Source of the DNA: Pseudomonas fortuita
GTDB lineage: Bacteria > Pseudomonadota > Gammaproteobacteria > Pseudomonadales > Pseudomonadaceae
Reading direction: 5' to 3'
Assembly (NCBI RefSeq): GCF_026898135.2
Contig: NZ_CP114035.2
Span: 2,149,501 to 2,213,500 of the forward strand
DNA: 64,000 nt
Numbering within the stretch: position 1 is the first letter of the stretch; the number at the start of each line of letters is the position of its first letter. Made by a program: the position numbers and the translations under genes. Below the pieces are notes generated by a model. That model made no database searches. It was given only the letters and a program-made list of their open reading frames with translations, and was not told the DNA's origin. Below are positions 8,983 through 17,245 of the stretch, in pieces.

Positions 8983-9519
8983 ATGAACCGCATCTCGATC
9001 TTGTTGCTAACCCTTGGCCCGCTGCTGGTTCCCGGCGGTGAGGTGCACGGCAGCACCACCGGTTTCATCCAGGCGCGGTTGGTGATCAGTGCAGCCTGCC
9101 AGATCAGCAGCAACGACACGCAACCGGCTGTGCTGGGCAACCCAGGGGTGCTGGATTTTGGCGAGCGCGGCCCGAACTGGGACCAGCCCCTGCGCAGCCG
9201 GGTTGATGAGGCGGGCGGCGCGGGCACCCTGCAGATCAGCTGCACGCCCGAAGTGCGGGCCTTTAATGTACGGATCAATGGTGGACTGAATGGCGACGAC
9301 GGGGTGCGCCGGTTGAGTAATGGCCGAGAACTCATCCCTTATCAACTGGCGGTCGACCCAGGCGGTAATAGCCGCTACGCCATCGGCCAAGCGCGTGCTT
9401 TTACCATCAACAGCACCCAGCAGGTGCCAATCCCGATTTATGGCGTGGTAGTGGCACCAGCGCGTGCACTGCCGGCCGGGCTGTACCGCGACACCCTCAG
9501 AGTGACCCTGGACTGGTAA
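8983..9519 (+). CDS. Spore coat U (SCPU) domain pilus protein 2
   Basis: Secreted SCPU-domain subunit of 178 residues. Signal peptide about 1-24 (ILLLTLGPLLVPGGEVHG), then the subunit pattern SAACQIS, VLDFGERG, LQISCTP, INGGLNG, LIPYQLAVDPG and the C-terminal YRDTLRVTLDW that donates or accepts the strand in pilus assembly. It lies 30 bases after the first subunit gene, with AAGGA upstream of its ATG. It is probably CsuA- or CsuB-like, a minor or adaptor subunit; which one cannot be settled from the sequence alone. Confidence 0.82.
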   Translation: MNRISILLLTLGPLLVPGGEVHGSTTGFIQARLVISAACQISSNDTQPAVLGNPGVLDFGERGPNWDQPLRSRVDEAGGAGTLQISCTPEVRAFNVRINGGLNGDDGVRRLSNGRELIPYQLAVDPGGNSRYAIGQARAFTINSTQQVPIPIYGVVVAPARALPAGLYRDTLRVTLDW

Positions 9520-9537
9520 CCACGCAAGGAGACTCCG

Positions 9538-10071
9538 ATGCGAACGAACCTTACATGCTGCATGCTCGCAGGCCTGGGCCTGGCCTTGGCTTCACAGGCC
9601 CAGGCCGCCACGGTGACCGGCAGCATCAACTCGACCCTGACGCTTATTTCGGCGTGCCAGGTAAATGGTAGTTCGGGGACGTCGGGGCTCAACTTCGGTG
9701 CCTTGAACTTCGGTACCCAGGATGCCTTGTTCGTCACCGCCAATGCCCAGGTGCTCGGCGGCGGCGGCGGTGCCATGAGCATCCTGTGCTCGGCGGGTAC
9801 GGTGCCTGCGATCAAGGTGCGCGCAGGCCTGCATGACGGCCAGTCGAGCGGTGGCACGCGTGCGCTCGCCGATGGGGCCGGCAACTTTGTGCCGTATGAC
9901 CTGTACACCGACACCGGGCGCACGACCTTACTGGCCATTGACGGCACCATCACCCTGCCGACCAGCACGGGCGTGGCCCAGACCGTCAACCTCTACGGCA
10001 AGGCCGTGGGCAAGGCGGGCCTGCCTGCAGGAGTCTACAGCGACACCATCTCGGTCGAACTGTCGTTCTGA
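9538..10071 (+). CDS. SCPU-domain pilin, probable main subunit (CsuA/B-like)
   Basis: SCPU-domain pilin of 177 residues. A signal peptide ends at QAQA-ATV, followed by TGSINSTLTLISACQVNG, LNFGALNFGTQ, MSILCSAG, LHDGQSSGGTR, VPYDLYTDTGRT and VYSDTISVELSF. The Gly/Ala/Thr-rich, low-charge mature chain and the FGxLNFG segment most resemble CsuA/B, the major pilin of Acinetobacter Csu pili, but assignment as the main shaft subunit is inference. AAGGAG lies 7 bases before the ATG. It is followed 3 bases later by the next subunit gene. Confidence 0.84.
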   Translation: MRTNLTCCMLAGLGLALASQAQAATVTGSINSTLTLISACQVNGSSGTSGLNFGALNFGTQDALFVTANAQVLGGGGGAMSILCSAGTVPAIKVRAGLHDGQSSGGTRALADGAGNFVPYDLYTDTGRTTLLAIDGTITLPTSTGVAQTVNLYGKAVGKAGLPAGVYSDTISVELSF

Positions 10072-10074
10072 GCC

Positions 10075-10578
10075 ATGCGCGGCTGGCTGGCAGGTGGCAT
10101 GACCGGAGTCGGCATGCTGTTGGCCGCCCCGTTGGGGGCGGTGACCACCAGTACCTTCACAGTCACAGCGCAGGTGGTTGCCGGGTGCCTGGTGGTGGGC
10201 GGTGTCACCAGTTACGGCACGCTCGATTATGGCTCACAGTCGGCGCTTTCCAAGGGGTTGCTCAGCACGTCGCTGGGTGGCACTACAGTGACCTTCCAGT
10301 GCACGCCGGGCGTGGCCATGAGCATGAGCCTGGACGGTGGGCAGAACAGTGCCAGTGGCACACGCAATTTGAAGCGCACCTCCGGCACGCAAGTGCTGGC
10401 TTACCAGTTGTACCGGGACGCGGCCTACAGCCAGAGCCTGGGCATCGGCCAAAGCGTGGCCGTGAGCTATTCCGACCCGACGGCGATCAAGCTGCCGGTC
10501 TACGGGCGGGTCCAGCTGACCGGCGTGCTGCCGGCTGGGACCTACACCGATGTGGTGCAAGTGACGGTGACCTGGTAA
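10075..10578 (+). CDS. Spore coat U (SCPU) domain pilus protein 4
   Basis: SCPU-domain subunit of 167 residues with a signal peptide ending near LGAV. Pattern: TAQVVAGCLVVGG, YGTLDYGSQS, VTFQCTPG, SLDGGQNSASGTRNL, LAYQLYRDAAYSQSLG and a C-terminal YTDVVQVTVTW. The ATG at 10075 lies only 3 bases after the previous stop and has no clear ribosome site; the in-frame ATG eight codons later is preceded by AGGTGGC and may be the true start. Translational coupling with the preceding pilin is likely. Confidence 0.8.
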   Translation: MRGWLAGGMTGVGMLLAAPLGAVTTSTFTVTAQVVAGCLVVGGVTSYGTLDYGSQSALSKGLLSTSLGGTTVTFQCTPGVAMSMSLDGGQNSASGTRNLKRTSGTQVLAYQLYRDAAYSQSLGIGQSVAVSYSDPTAIKLPVYGRVQLTGVLPAGTYTDVVQVTVTW

Positions 10579-10618
10579 TCGCCAGCGCCACCAACGACAA
10601 GTGTTTAAGGAGAGCTGC

Positions 10619-11395
10619 ATGCGGGCAGGCGCGAAGTGGGCGCGTGGATTGATAGGCTTGTTCTGGCTGGCGAGCCTGCCGGCCGGGGCAGCCACCTCGG
10701 TGCTGATCTGGCCGATCGACCCGGTGCTGGAGGCCGACCAGAAGGCCGGTGCACTGTGGCTGGAAAACCGGGGCACTGCGCCGGCCAACCTGCAGGTGCG
10801 GGTATTCGCCTGGCGCCAGGGTGATTATCAGGAGCAGTTCCAGGCGCAGCGCGAGATCATCGGCAGCCCGCCTGTCGCGAACATTGCCCCCGGGCAAAAG
10901 CAGCTGATCCGCCTGACCCGAACTGGCCCTTCACCTGCCGGCCAGGAGCAGGCCTACCGCATCATCATCGACGAGATCCCGCCCGCCATCCCGGTCGACA
11001 AGGCCGAGCCCGGTGCCACGGCGGCGATTCGTTTGCAGATGCGTTATTCGGTGCCGCTGTTCGTTTATGGCGAAGGGCTTTGGGGTAAGGCCGACCCTGA
11101 AGGCAAACGCAATGCCGAGGGCGTGGGCAAGCCGCAGGTCAGCTGGCGGCCGGTGACGGTGCAGGGCAAACCTTACGTTGAACTGCGTAACACCGGCCCC
11201 GTGCATGCGCGGCTGACCGATGTAGTGGTGCAGCAAGGCAGCCAGAGCAAGCCACTGGCTGAAGGCCTGTTGGGCTATGTGCTACCGGGCGCCAGCATGC
11301 GCTGGCCTGCTCCCATGGCGGCCTCCAGCGGCAGCGTGCTGAAGGGCAGGGTCAATGGCCAGAGCGCAGCGGACGCCATCCGCCAAGGCCAATGA
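10619..11395 (+). CDS. Periplasmic pilus chaperone (CsuC-like)
   Basis: PapD/FimC-type periplasmic chaperone of the archaic class, 258 residues. Signal peptide about 1-22, then an N-terminal Ig-like domain with LIWPIDPVLEADQKAGALWLEN, GTAPANLQVRVF and the subunit-binding motif NIAPGQKQLIRLTR. A second domain carries YVELRNTGPVHARLTDV. It should hold SCPU subunits in the periplasm and pass them to the usher encoded next. AAGGAG lies 6 bases before the ATG at 10619, so the ATG six codons upstream is rejected. It is followed 12 bases later by the usher gene. Confidence 0.88.
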   Translation: MRAGAKWARGLIGLFWLASLPAGAATSVLIWPIDPVLEADQKAGALWLENRGTAPANLQVRVFAWRQGDYQEQFQAQREIIGSPPVANIAPGQKQLIRLTRTGPSPAGQEQAYRIIIDEIPPAIPVDKAEPGATAAIRLQMRYSVPLFVYGEGLWGKADPEGKRNAEGVGKPQVSWRPVTVQGKPYVELRNTGPVHARLTDVVVQQGSQSKPLAEGLLGYVLPGASMRWPAPMAASSGSVLKGRVNGQSAADAIRQGQ

Positions 11396-11407
11396 GTCAA
11401 CGATTGA

Positions 11408-13801
11408 ATGCAGTGCAGGGGCCAGGGAGGACCCGGCAATGGTTGGAAACCGTGTGTGAAATGGCTCTTGGCGACGACGCGCCGCAGGTGCCTGTTGCTG
11501 GCCATGGCCAGCCCGGTGCTGGCGCTGGCCGACGACCTGCCCCCGCCACCCACGGAGATGTCCGCCATCGCCGACGCTACCCTGTACCTCGACCTGGTGG
11601 TGAACCAGATGCCAAGGGCTGAACTGGTGCCGGTGCAGCAGCGGGCCGGGCAGTTGTACCTGGGCAGCGAGGTATTGCGGGCAGCCGGTATCTCGTTACC
11701 GGGCAACCCCCAAGGCGAGGTAGCCCTGGAAAGCATCGCGGGGCTACACACCGACTATGACAGCCAGAACCAGCGTTTGCTGTTGCAGGTACCACCGGCC
11801 TGGTTGCCAGACCAGCAGGTGGGTGATCGCAACCTGTACCCGGCCAGCGACGCGCGCAGCAGTTTCGGCGCCCTGTTCAATTACGACCTCTACCTGAACG
11901 ACACCGATGAAGGCGGCACCTACCTGGCAGCCTGGAACGAGCTGCGCCTGTTCGACAGTTGGGGGACCTTTTCCAGTACCGGGCAATGGCGCCAGTCATT
12001 CAATGGCGCGCAGGCGGACGATACCCGCCAAGGCTTCATGCGTTACGACACCACCTGGCGCTTCACCGACGAACAGCGCCTGCTCACTTACGAAGCCGGT
12101 GATTTCGTGACCGGGGCCTTGCCATGGAGCAGTTCTGTGCGGGTAGGCGGCGTGCAGCTGTCGCGCGACTTCGCTGCGCGCCCCGATCTGGTCACTTACC
12201 CGTTGCCGGCGTTCGCAGGCGAAGCAGCGGTGCCGACATCGCTCGACCTGTTCATAAACGGGTTCAAGTCCAGCACCACCGAGCTGCAGCCGGGCCCGTA
12301 CACCCTGACCAACGTGCCGTTCATCAATGGTGCCGGGGAGGCGGTGGTGGTCACCACGGACGCCCTGGGCCGGCAGGTGTCGACCACCTTGCCGTTCTAT
12401 GTCACCAGCAGCTTGCTGCAGAAGGGCCTTTCTGACTACTCGGTGGCCGCCGGTAGCCTGCGGCGTGATTACGCCGTGCGCGATTTCAGCTACGGGCCGG
12501 GTGTTGCCTCGGGCAGCCTGCGCTACGGGCTCAGCGACACCTTCACCCTGGAAACCCACGCCGAAACAGCCGAGTCGCTAATGCTTGGCGGCTTGGGCGG
12601 CAACATGCGCCTGGGCACCTTCGGCGTGCTCAACGCCGCCTTGGCGCAAAGCCGCTTCGACGGTGACACAGGCCACCAGGTTGCCCTCGGTTACCAGTAC
12701 AACAGCCAGCGCATCGGCTTCAGCTACCAGCGCCTGCAACGCCGCGGCGACTATGCCGACCTGACCCGGGTCGACTCCCAGGACATGCAACTGAGCAAAA
12801 GCAGCGAACAGGTCACCCTCAGCCTCAACCTGAACGAGTACGGCAGCATTGGCGCCGGTTACTTCGACGTGCGCGCCGGGGATGGCACGCGTACCCGGCT
12901 GATCAACCTGAGCTACAGCAGGCCGCTATGGGGCAGCAGCAGTGTGTACCTGTCTGCCAACCGTGAAGTGGGTGACAGCCAGTGGGCCGTGCAGGCGCAA
13001 CTGGTGATCCCGTTCGACCTGCACGGCACCCTGGCGCTGGGCATGGAGCGCAGCAAAGAAGGCGAGACCCTGCAACGGGTGAACTACAGCCATGCGGTGC
13101 CGGCGGGTGTCGGCGTCGGCTACAACCTGGGCTATGCGGCAGGCAGCGACCGTGATGCCTACCGGCAGGCAGACGTCACCTGGCGCTTGCAGTCGGTGCA
13201 GTTGCAAGCCGGTGTGTATGGCAGCAGCGGCGAGATGACACGCTGGGCCGATGCCAGTGGCTCCCTGGTGTGGATGGATGCCGGGGTGTTCGCCGCCAAC
13301 CGCATCGACGATGCCTTCGTGGTGGTCAGTACCGCAGGCTACGCCGATGTGCCGGTGCGCTATGAAAACCAGGAGATCGGCCGTACCGATGGCAATGGGC
13401 ACTTGCTGGTGCCGTACAGCAGCGGTTACTACCGTGGCAAATATGAAATCGACCCCATGGACCTGCCGCCGGACGTCCTCGCGCCAAGCGTCGAGCAGCG
13501 GGTGGCGGTACGACGGGGCAGTGGCTACCTGCTGGAGTTCCCGCTCAAGCGTGTGATGGCGGCCAGTGTCGAACTGGTGGACAGCAACCAGCAGGCGCTC
13601 AAGCTGGGTAGCCGCGTTACCCATGCTGAAAGCGGCAGCCAGGCGGTGGTCGGTTGGGATGGGCTGGTGTACCTGGAGAACCTCTCGCCGCATAACAGCC
13701 TGCAGGTAGAGGTTGAGGGTGGTGGACAGTGTGAGGTGGCCTTCGACCTGCCCAAGGCTGAAGGTTCGATCCCCCTGATTGGCCCGTTGGTATGCAGATG
13801 A
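11408..13801 (+). CDS. Outer-membrane usher (CsuD-like)
   Basis: FimD/PapC-family outer-membrane usher, up to 797 residues. The N-terminal domain (DATLYLDLVVNQMPRAELVPVQQRAGQLYL) is followed by a long beta-barrel rich in Tyr/Gly alternation with a plug (DLFINGFKSSTTELQPGPYTL) and C-terminal domains (YVENQ-type VPVRYENQEIGRTDGNGHLLVPY). It forms the secretion pore that assembles Csu subunits. The start is uncertain: the ATG at 11408 precedes a basic stretch and the hydrophobic LLLAMASPVLALA; a GTG at 11456 would give a tighter signal peptide, and neither has a strong ribosome site. The stop overlaps the next gene's ATG (ATGA at 13798). Confidence 0.92.
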   Translation: MQCRGQGGPGNGWKPCVKWLLATTRRRCLLLAMASPVLALADDLPPPPTEMSAIADATLYLDLVVNQMPRAELVPVQQRAGQLYLGSEVLRAAGISLPGNPQGEVALESIAGLHTDYDSQNQRLLLQVPPAWLPDQQVGDRNLYPASDARSSFGALFNYDLYLNDTDEGGTYLAAWNELRLFDSWGTFSSTGQWRQSFNGAQADDTRQGFMRYDTTWRFTDEQRLLTYEAGDFVTGALPWSSSVRVGGVQLSRDFAARPDLVTYPLPAFAGEAAVPTSLDLFINGFKSSTTELQPGPYTLTNVPFINGAGEAVVVTTDALGRQVSTTLPFYVTSSLLQKGLSDYSVAAGSLRRDYAVRDFSYGPGVASGSLRYGLSDTFTLETHAETAESLMLGGLGGNMRLGTFGVLNAALAQSRFDGDTGHQVALGYQYNSQRIGFSYQRLQRRGDYADLTRVDSQDMQLSKSSEQVTLSLNLNEYGSIGAGYFDVRAGDGTRTRLINLSYSRPLWGSSSVYLSANREVGDSQWAVQAQLVIPFDLHGTLALGMERSKEGETLQRVNYSHAVPAGVGVGYNLGYAAGSDRDAYRQADVTWRLQSVQLQAGVYGSSGEMTRWADASGSLVWMDAGVFAANRIDDAFVVVSTAGYADVPVRYENQEIGRTDGNGHLLVPYSSGYYRGKYEIDPMDLPPDVLAPSVEQRVAVRRGSGYLLEFPLKRVMAASVELVDSNQQALKLGSRVTHAESGSQAVVGWDGLVYLENLSPHNSLQVEVEGGGQCEVAFDLPKAEGSIPLIGPLVCR

Positions 13802-14766
13802 AGACGGGTTGGCGCATGTTGTCGGCCGTTATACTGCTGCTGTGGGCTGGCTCGGCCTGGGCCAAGTGCACGGTAGTGTCGACCTTGCCGGTGCTGTTCG
13901 GCGCAGTCAATTCGACCCAGGTACGCCTGGCCAGCCAAGCCGCCTCTACCAGCAACGCGGGCTTGCAGTGCAACGGAACGGTGCTGAGTGTGCTCAGCAG
14001 CAGTGACTCGTTCAAGCTGACCGTGACCCCGGCCACTGGCGGGTTGGTAGGGCCTACTGGTGATGTTATCCCTTACACCCTGTATGCCGATGCCACCACC
14101 AACTTCCCGATTACCCGGAATGTAGCCTTCGAGTTTGGTCGCACCGGTATTCTCGACCTGCTCGGCCTGCTCAACGGCACGCCCAAGGCGGTGCCGCTCT
14201 ATATCCGCACACAGATTGGCAGTAACGTTGCAGCGGGGTTGTACCAGGAAACCCTGTCGCTGGGGTGGGCATGGAACTATTGCGAAGGGATTGCCATCGG
14301 TGGGCTTTGCATCGGGCGTGACAATAGCGCTGGCTCTGCAAGCCTTACCGTGAGCCTGACCGTGACGAACGACTGCCAGATCACCACGCCTGACATCAAT
14401 TTCGCCAGCGCCCCGGTGGTGGCCGGGTTCGGCACAGTAAGCCAGAGCCTGAGCGTTTCGTGCACCAAGGGCAGCAGCTATACGGTGGGCTTGAATGATG
14501 GGCAGAACGTGGCCAATGGTCGCCGGCGAATGAAGTCGGCGGCCAACAACTACCTGGCGTATGACATCTTCAAAAGTTCCGGGACGGTGCGCTGGGGTTC
14601 ATCGGGTGCCGCCAGACGCTCCAGCACGGATGCCGACGTAAACCCCGGCGCGGGTACAGGCACGGGTAGCCAGGTGTTCAACTACAACGCCAAGGTCTAT
14701 ACCGACCAGGCTACACCGCCGGCAGCCACCTATTCCGACAGCGTGATACTGGATGTGCAGTTTTGA
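13798..14766 (+). CDS. Two-domain SCPU tip adhesin (CsuE-like)
   Basis: Last gene of the pilus operon, 322 residues from the ATG that overlaps the usher stop (13798; an ATG two codons earlier at 13792 is also possible). Signal peptide ends near SAWA-KCTV. Two SCPU-type halves are visible. The first (about 20-165) has LQCNG, VIPYTLYADATT and GLYQETLSLGWAWNYC; the second (about 175-322) has NDCQITTPDINFASAP, LSVSCTKGSSYTVGLNDGQN, YLAYDIFKSSG and TYSDSVILDVQF. The two-domain build and final operon position match CsuE, the tip adhesin that binds hydrophobic surfaces in Acinetobacter. Transfer of that adhesive role to this protein is inference. Confidence 0.86.
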   Translation: MKTGWRMLSAVILLLWAGSAWAKCTVVSTLPVLFGAVNSTQVRLASQAASTSNAGLQCNGTVLSVLSSSDSFKLTVTPATGGLVGPTGDVIPYTLYADATTNFPITRNVAFEFGRTGILDLLGLLNGTPKAVPLYIRTQIGSNVAAGLYQETLSLGWAWNYCEGIAIGGLCIGRDNSAGSASLTVSLTVTNDCQITTPDINFASAPVVAGFGTVSQSLSVSCTKGSSYTVGLNDGQNVANGRRRMKSAANNYLAYDIFKSSGTVRWGSSGAARRSSTDADVNPGAGTGTGSQVFNYNAKVYTDQATPPAATYSDSVILDVQF

Positions 14767-14792
14767 CTGAATCCCATTCCTGCCTCGGTTCC

Positions 14793-14837
14793 CTGTAGGA
14801 ACGGCCTTGTGTCGCGACAGGGCTGCGCAGCAGCCCC
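14793..14837. repeat. Half REP-like unit
   Basis: ctgtaggaacggccttgtgt followed by a short hairpin ggctgcgcagcagcc. It resembles one side of the composite palindrome at 2913-3015. It lies between the convergent pilus tip gene and the carboxypeptidase gene and may act as a terminator-like barrier. Confidence 0.55.
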
Positions 14838-14883
14838 GAGATGGCAGACCCAGCACCGATTGCCGGGGCCGCGTGAGGCAAGG

Positions 14884-16032
14884 CTAGCGCAAGTCGCCAA
14901 CCATCTCCGCCAGGGTCTTCAGCACCGCTCCGGCCAGTGCCTTCGAGCGCGCCCCCGACCAGCCGGCAACCGCATCGGGCGCGTCGTCGTGGTCCTTGAA
15001 CGGCATCTCCAGCGTCAGCGACAGGCAGTCATGGGCCATGCCCACGGCATTGCAGGCCAACGTGGTATTCGCCTGCCCGGGCTCGTCGCGGGTATAGCCG
15101 TGCACGGTCTGGAAGTCGCGGGTCACGCTGCACAAAAGGCTGCGGAACTGCTCTTCGAGTTTTGCCAGCCGTGGGGTGTAGCCCGGGTTGCCCTCACAGG
15201 CGGCGGTGAATACGTGCGGAATTTCTTCGTCACCATGCACGTCAATGAACGCATCCACGCCGTACCGCTTCATCTGCGCCTGGGCGAAGAATACCTCCGG
15301 CGTCAGCTCGACGCTGGCGTCCTGCCAGGCACGGTTGAGGTCCTTGCCCTTGAAATTGGTGCGCAGGTGACCGAGGAACGTGCCGTCGGGGTTCATGTTG
15401 GGGATCAGGTACAGGTCGGCCTTGGCCAGCAAGCCCTGGAGCACCTCGTCGTTGGCTTGCAGGCGGTCGATCACGCCTTCCATGAACCATTCGGCCATGT
15501 GCTCACCCGGGTGCTGCTGGGCAATCAGCCACAGCTTGCGCTTGCCTGCCGCGCCATCGCCGGCTCGCAGCAGGGGAATATCGCGGCCCTGCACACTGCG
15601 ACCGCTGGCCAGCAACTCGACCCCAGGGATTTGGCGAGCACGCTCGATCAGCTGGTTGTGACGCGCGCGTGGGTAGGGTTCGAAGTAGGCGAACCAGATC
15701 TGGTCCTGCTCCGCTGTTACTTCGAACGACAGCGCTGTGCCGTCGAACTGGCTGGGCACGCGGAACCAGGTTTGCTGGTCGTAGGAGGCCACCGCGTTGT
15801 AACCGCTCCAGGCGTTTTTGTACGAGGAGCCGGAAGCGTTGTCGAGGCTGAAGCGATAGACCTGGCCCGGCGTCAGTCCACTGACCTTGAAGTGGAACCA
15901 CTGATAGTGGCCGCTGTGGGTATCCGGCCGGATGGCCAGGTGCACCTGGGCAGGGTTGCTGGCATCCAGTACCTGGATGTTGCCGGAATCGAAAGCGCAG
16001 TCGATCTGCAGGGGGGACAGCGTCACGGTCAT
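14884..16032 (-). CDS. M14-family zinc carboxypeptidase (cytosolic CCP-like)
   Basis: Metallocarboxypeptidase of 382 residues without a signal peptide. An N-terminal beta-rich domain (about 1-120, with YQWFHFKVSGL and AYNAV-type WSGYNAVASYD) is typical of the CCP/Nna1-like subfamily. The M14 catalytic domain follows, with zinc ligands in QQHPGEHMAEWF (HxxE) and FIDVHGDEE (His), substrate segment MNPDGTFLGHLRTNFKGKDLNR, and the catalytic glutamate in SLTLEMPFKD. Eukaryotic CCPs remove glutamates from tubulin tails; the bacterial substrate is unknown. It is divergent from the AraC-type regulator at 16216 and separated from it by about 180 bases. Confidence 0.88.
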   Translation of the reverse strand: MTVTLSPLQIDCAFDSGNIQVLDASNPAQVHLAIRPDTHSGHYQWFHFKVSGLTPGQVYRFSLDNASGSSYKNAWSGYNAVASYDQQTWFRVPSQFDGTALSFEVTAEQDQIWFAYFEPYPRARHNQLIERARQIPGVELLASGRSVQGRDIPLLRAGDGAAGKRKLWLIAQQHPGEHMAEWFMEGVIDRLQANDEVLQGLLAKADLYLIPNMNPDGTFLGHLRTNFKGKDLNRAWQDASVELTPEVFFAQAQMKRYGVDAFIDVHGDEEIPHVFTAACEGNPGYTPRLAKLEEQFRSLLCSVTRDFQTVHGYTRDEPGQANTTLACNAVGMAHDCLSLTLEMPFKDHDDAPDAVAGWSGARSKALAGAVLKTLAEMVGDLR

Positions 16033-16215
16033 GTGCCGGGCTCCTTTGCGGGCGTTGTTGTAGGGGTACTGTACACGGCTTGGCAGGGTTACTGCGCGCG
16101 ATCAGGTGATACGCGGGCCCTGCGCGGGTACGCTCGCTGGGCTGAATGCGCTTTAACGTCACTGTCATACGGCCATGGCAGCATCCGGGTCCCCCTTCGC
16201 ACAGGTGAAACCACA

Positions 16216-17187
16216 GTGCACTCCGGCCTGACCCGCAAGCCCTTCATGCTTCGCACAAGCGACATGCGCAGCGATGATTTCGGTGCCCTGTTCACCCAGA
16301 TGTTCGGTAGCTTGTATGCCGACATGCCGCCGCTGGCCCAAGGCATCAGCATTGGGGGCGTGTATGGGCGCTTCGAAGGCATGAGCGTGCGCCGCATGCA
16401 GTACGGCGGCGATTTCAGCATCACCCTGCCCACACCACAGGATGAGATCACCTTCGTGCTGCCCACCGCTGGCAAGATCATTTTCGATCACCGGGGCGAG
16501 TCGATTGGTGGTGCCCACGTGGGGCTGGCGGTCGACAAGCGCGACATTCGCACCGTGCGTTTTGCCGAAAACCATGCCCAGTGCGGCATGTCGATACGGC
16601 GCGCGTTGTTTGCTGAGCGCTTGTCACTGTTGTTGGGCCAGCCTTTGGCGGCACCGGTGTGTTTTGCTCCAGTGGTCGACCTGGCGTTGCCGGTGTTCCA
16701 GGGCATACGTGCGTTGCTGGAAATGGCCACCGGTACGCAGTTCGACCAACTGATCAATACCGGCATGCTGATGCCCACCCGGCTGCAGGAAATGGTGGTG
16801 GATGCGGTGCTGGAGGCGTGGCCGCACACCTATAGCGATGCTTTGCGCAGCCCCGCACCTGCGTTGGCGCCGCGCCATGTGAAGCTGGCGATGGCCTATC
16901 TGCACGAGCACCCGGCGCGCTTGGTCAGTGGCACTGAGCTGGCGAGGTTGGTCAATGTCAGCCTGCGCGCCTTGCAGGATGGCTTTCGCCGTTTTGCTGG
17001 CACATCGATTGTGGGTTATCAGCGGCAGGTACGGCTGGAGAGCGCGCGCCAGGTACTGGCGCGCGGGGAGGGCGGGTCGGTGGCCGAAGTAGCCTTGCGC
17101 CATGGGTTCAGCAACGCGGGGCGTTTTGCCCAGTACTTCCAGCAGGCGTTCGGGGTAAGCCCGGCTGAGTTGAGGCGCGGCAGGTAA
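16216..17187 (+). CDS. AraC-family regulator with AraC-binding-like-2 N-terminus
   Basis: DNA-binding regulator of 323 residues. The N-terminal part (FGALFTQMFGSLYADMP, FSITLPTPQDEITFVLPTAGKIIFDHRGE) resembles the AraC-binding-like 2 domain. The C-terminal double helix-turn-helix has VSGTELARLVNVSLRALQDGFRRF and VAEVALRHGFSNAGRFAQYFQQAFGVSPAEL. The reading frame stays open far upstream on the strand opposite the carboxypeptidase, so the start is a judgement: the GTG at 16216 has AGGTGA about 7 bases upstream, whereas the ATG at 16246 has no ribosome site. Its target is unknown; the divergent carboxypeptidase and the convergent autotransporter are candidates. Confidence 0.82.
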   Translation: MHSGLTRKPFMLRTSDMRSDDFGALFTQMFGSLYADMPPLAQGISIGGVYGRFEGMSVRRMQYGGDFSITLPTPQDEITFVLPTAGKIIFDHRGESIGGAHVGLAVDKRDIRTVRFAENHAQCGMSIRRALFAERLSLLLGQPLAAPVCFAPVVDLALPVFQGIRALLEMATGTQFDQLINTGMLMPTRLQEMVVDAVLEAWPHTYSDALRSPAPALAPRHVKLAMAYLHEHPARLVSGTELARLVNVSLRALQDGFRRFAGTSIVGYQRQVRLESARQVLARGEGGSVAEVALRHGFSNAGRFAQYFQQAFGVSPAELRRGR

Positions 17188-17215
17188 GGCCTGATACCAG
17201 TCAGTAAAGCCAATC

Positions 17216-17234
17216 GGGGCTGCAAAGCGGCCCC
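17216..17234. terminator. Hairpin between convergent genes
   Basis: ggggctgc-aaa-gcggcccc forms an 8-bp stem with one G-T pair and a 3-base loop. It lies between the AraC regulator's stop and the autotransporter's stop. There is no strong T-run on either side, so it is at best a weak bidirectional terminator. Confidence 0.45.
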
Positions 17235-17245
17235 AATGATATGGT

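Noticed and set aside
14809..16215. Upstream extension of the AraC-type frame across the strand opposite the carboxypeptidase
   Set aside because: The frame is open only because the opposite gene is high-GC. The extension has no domain, whereas the regulator starts sensibly near 16216.
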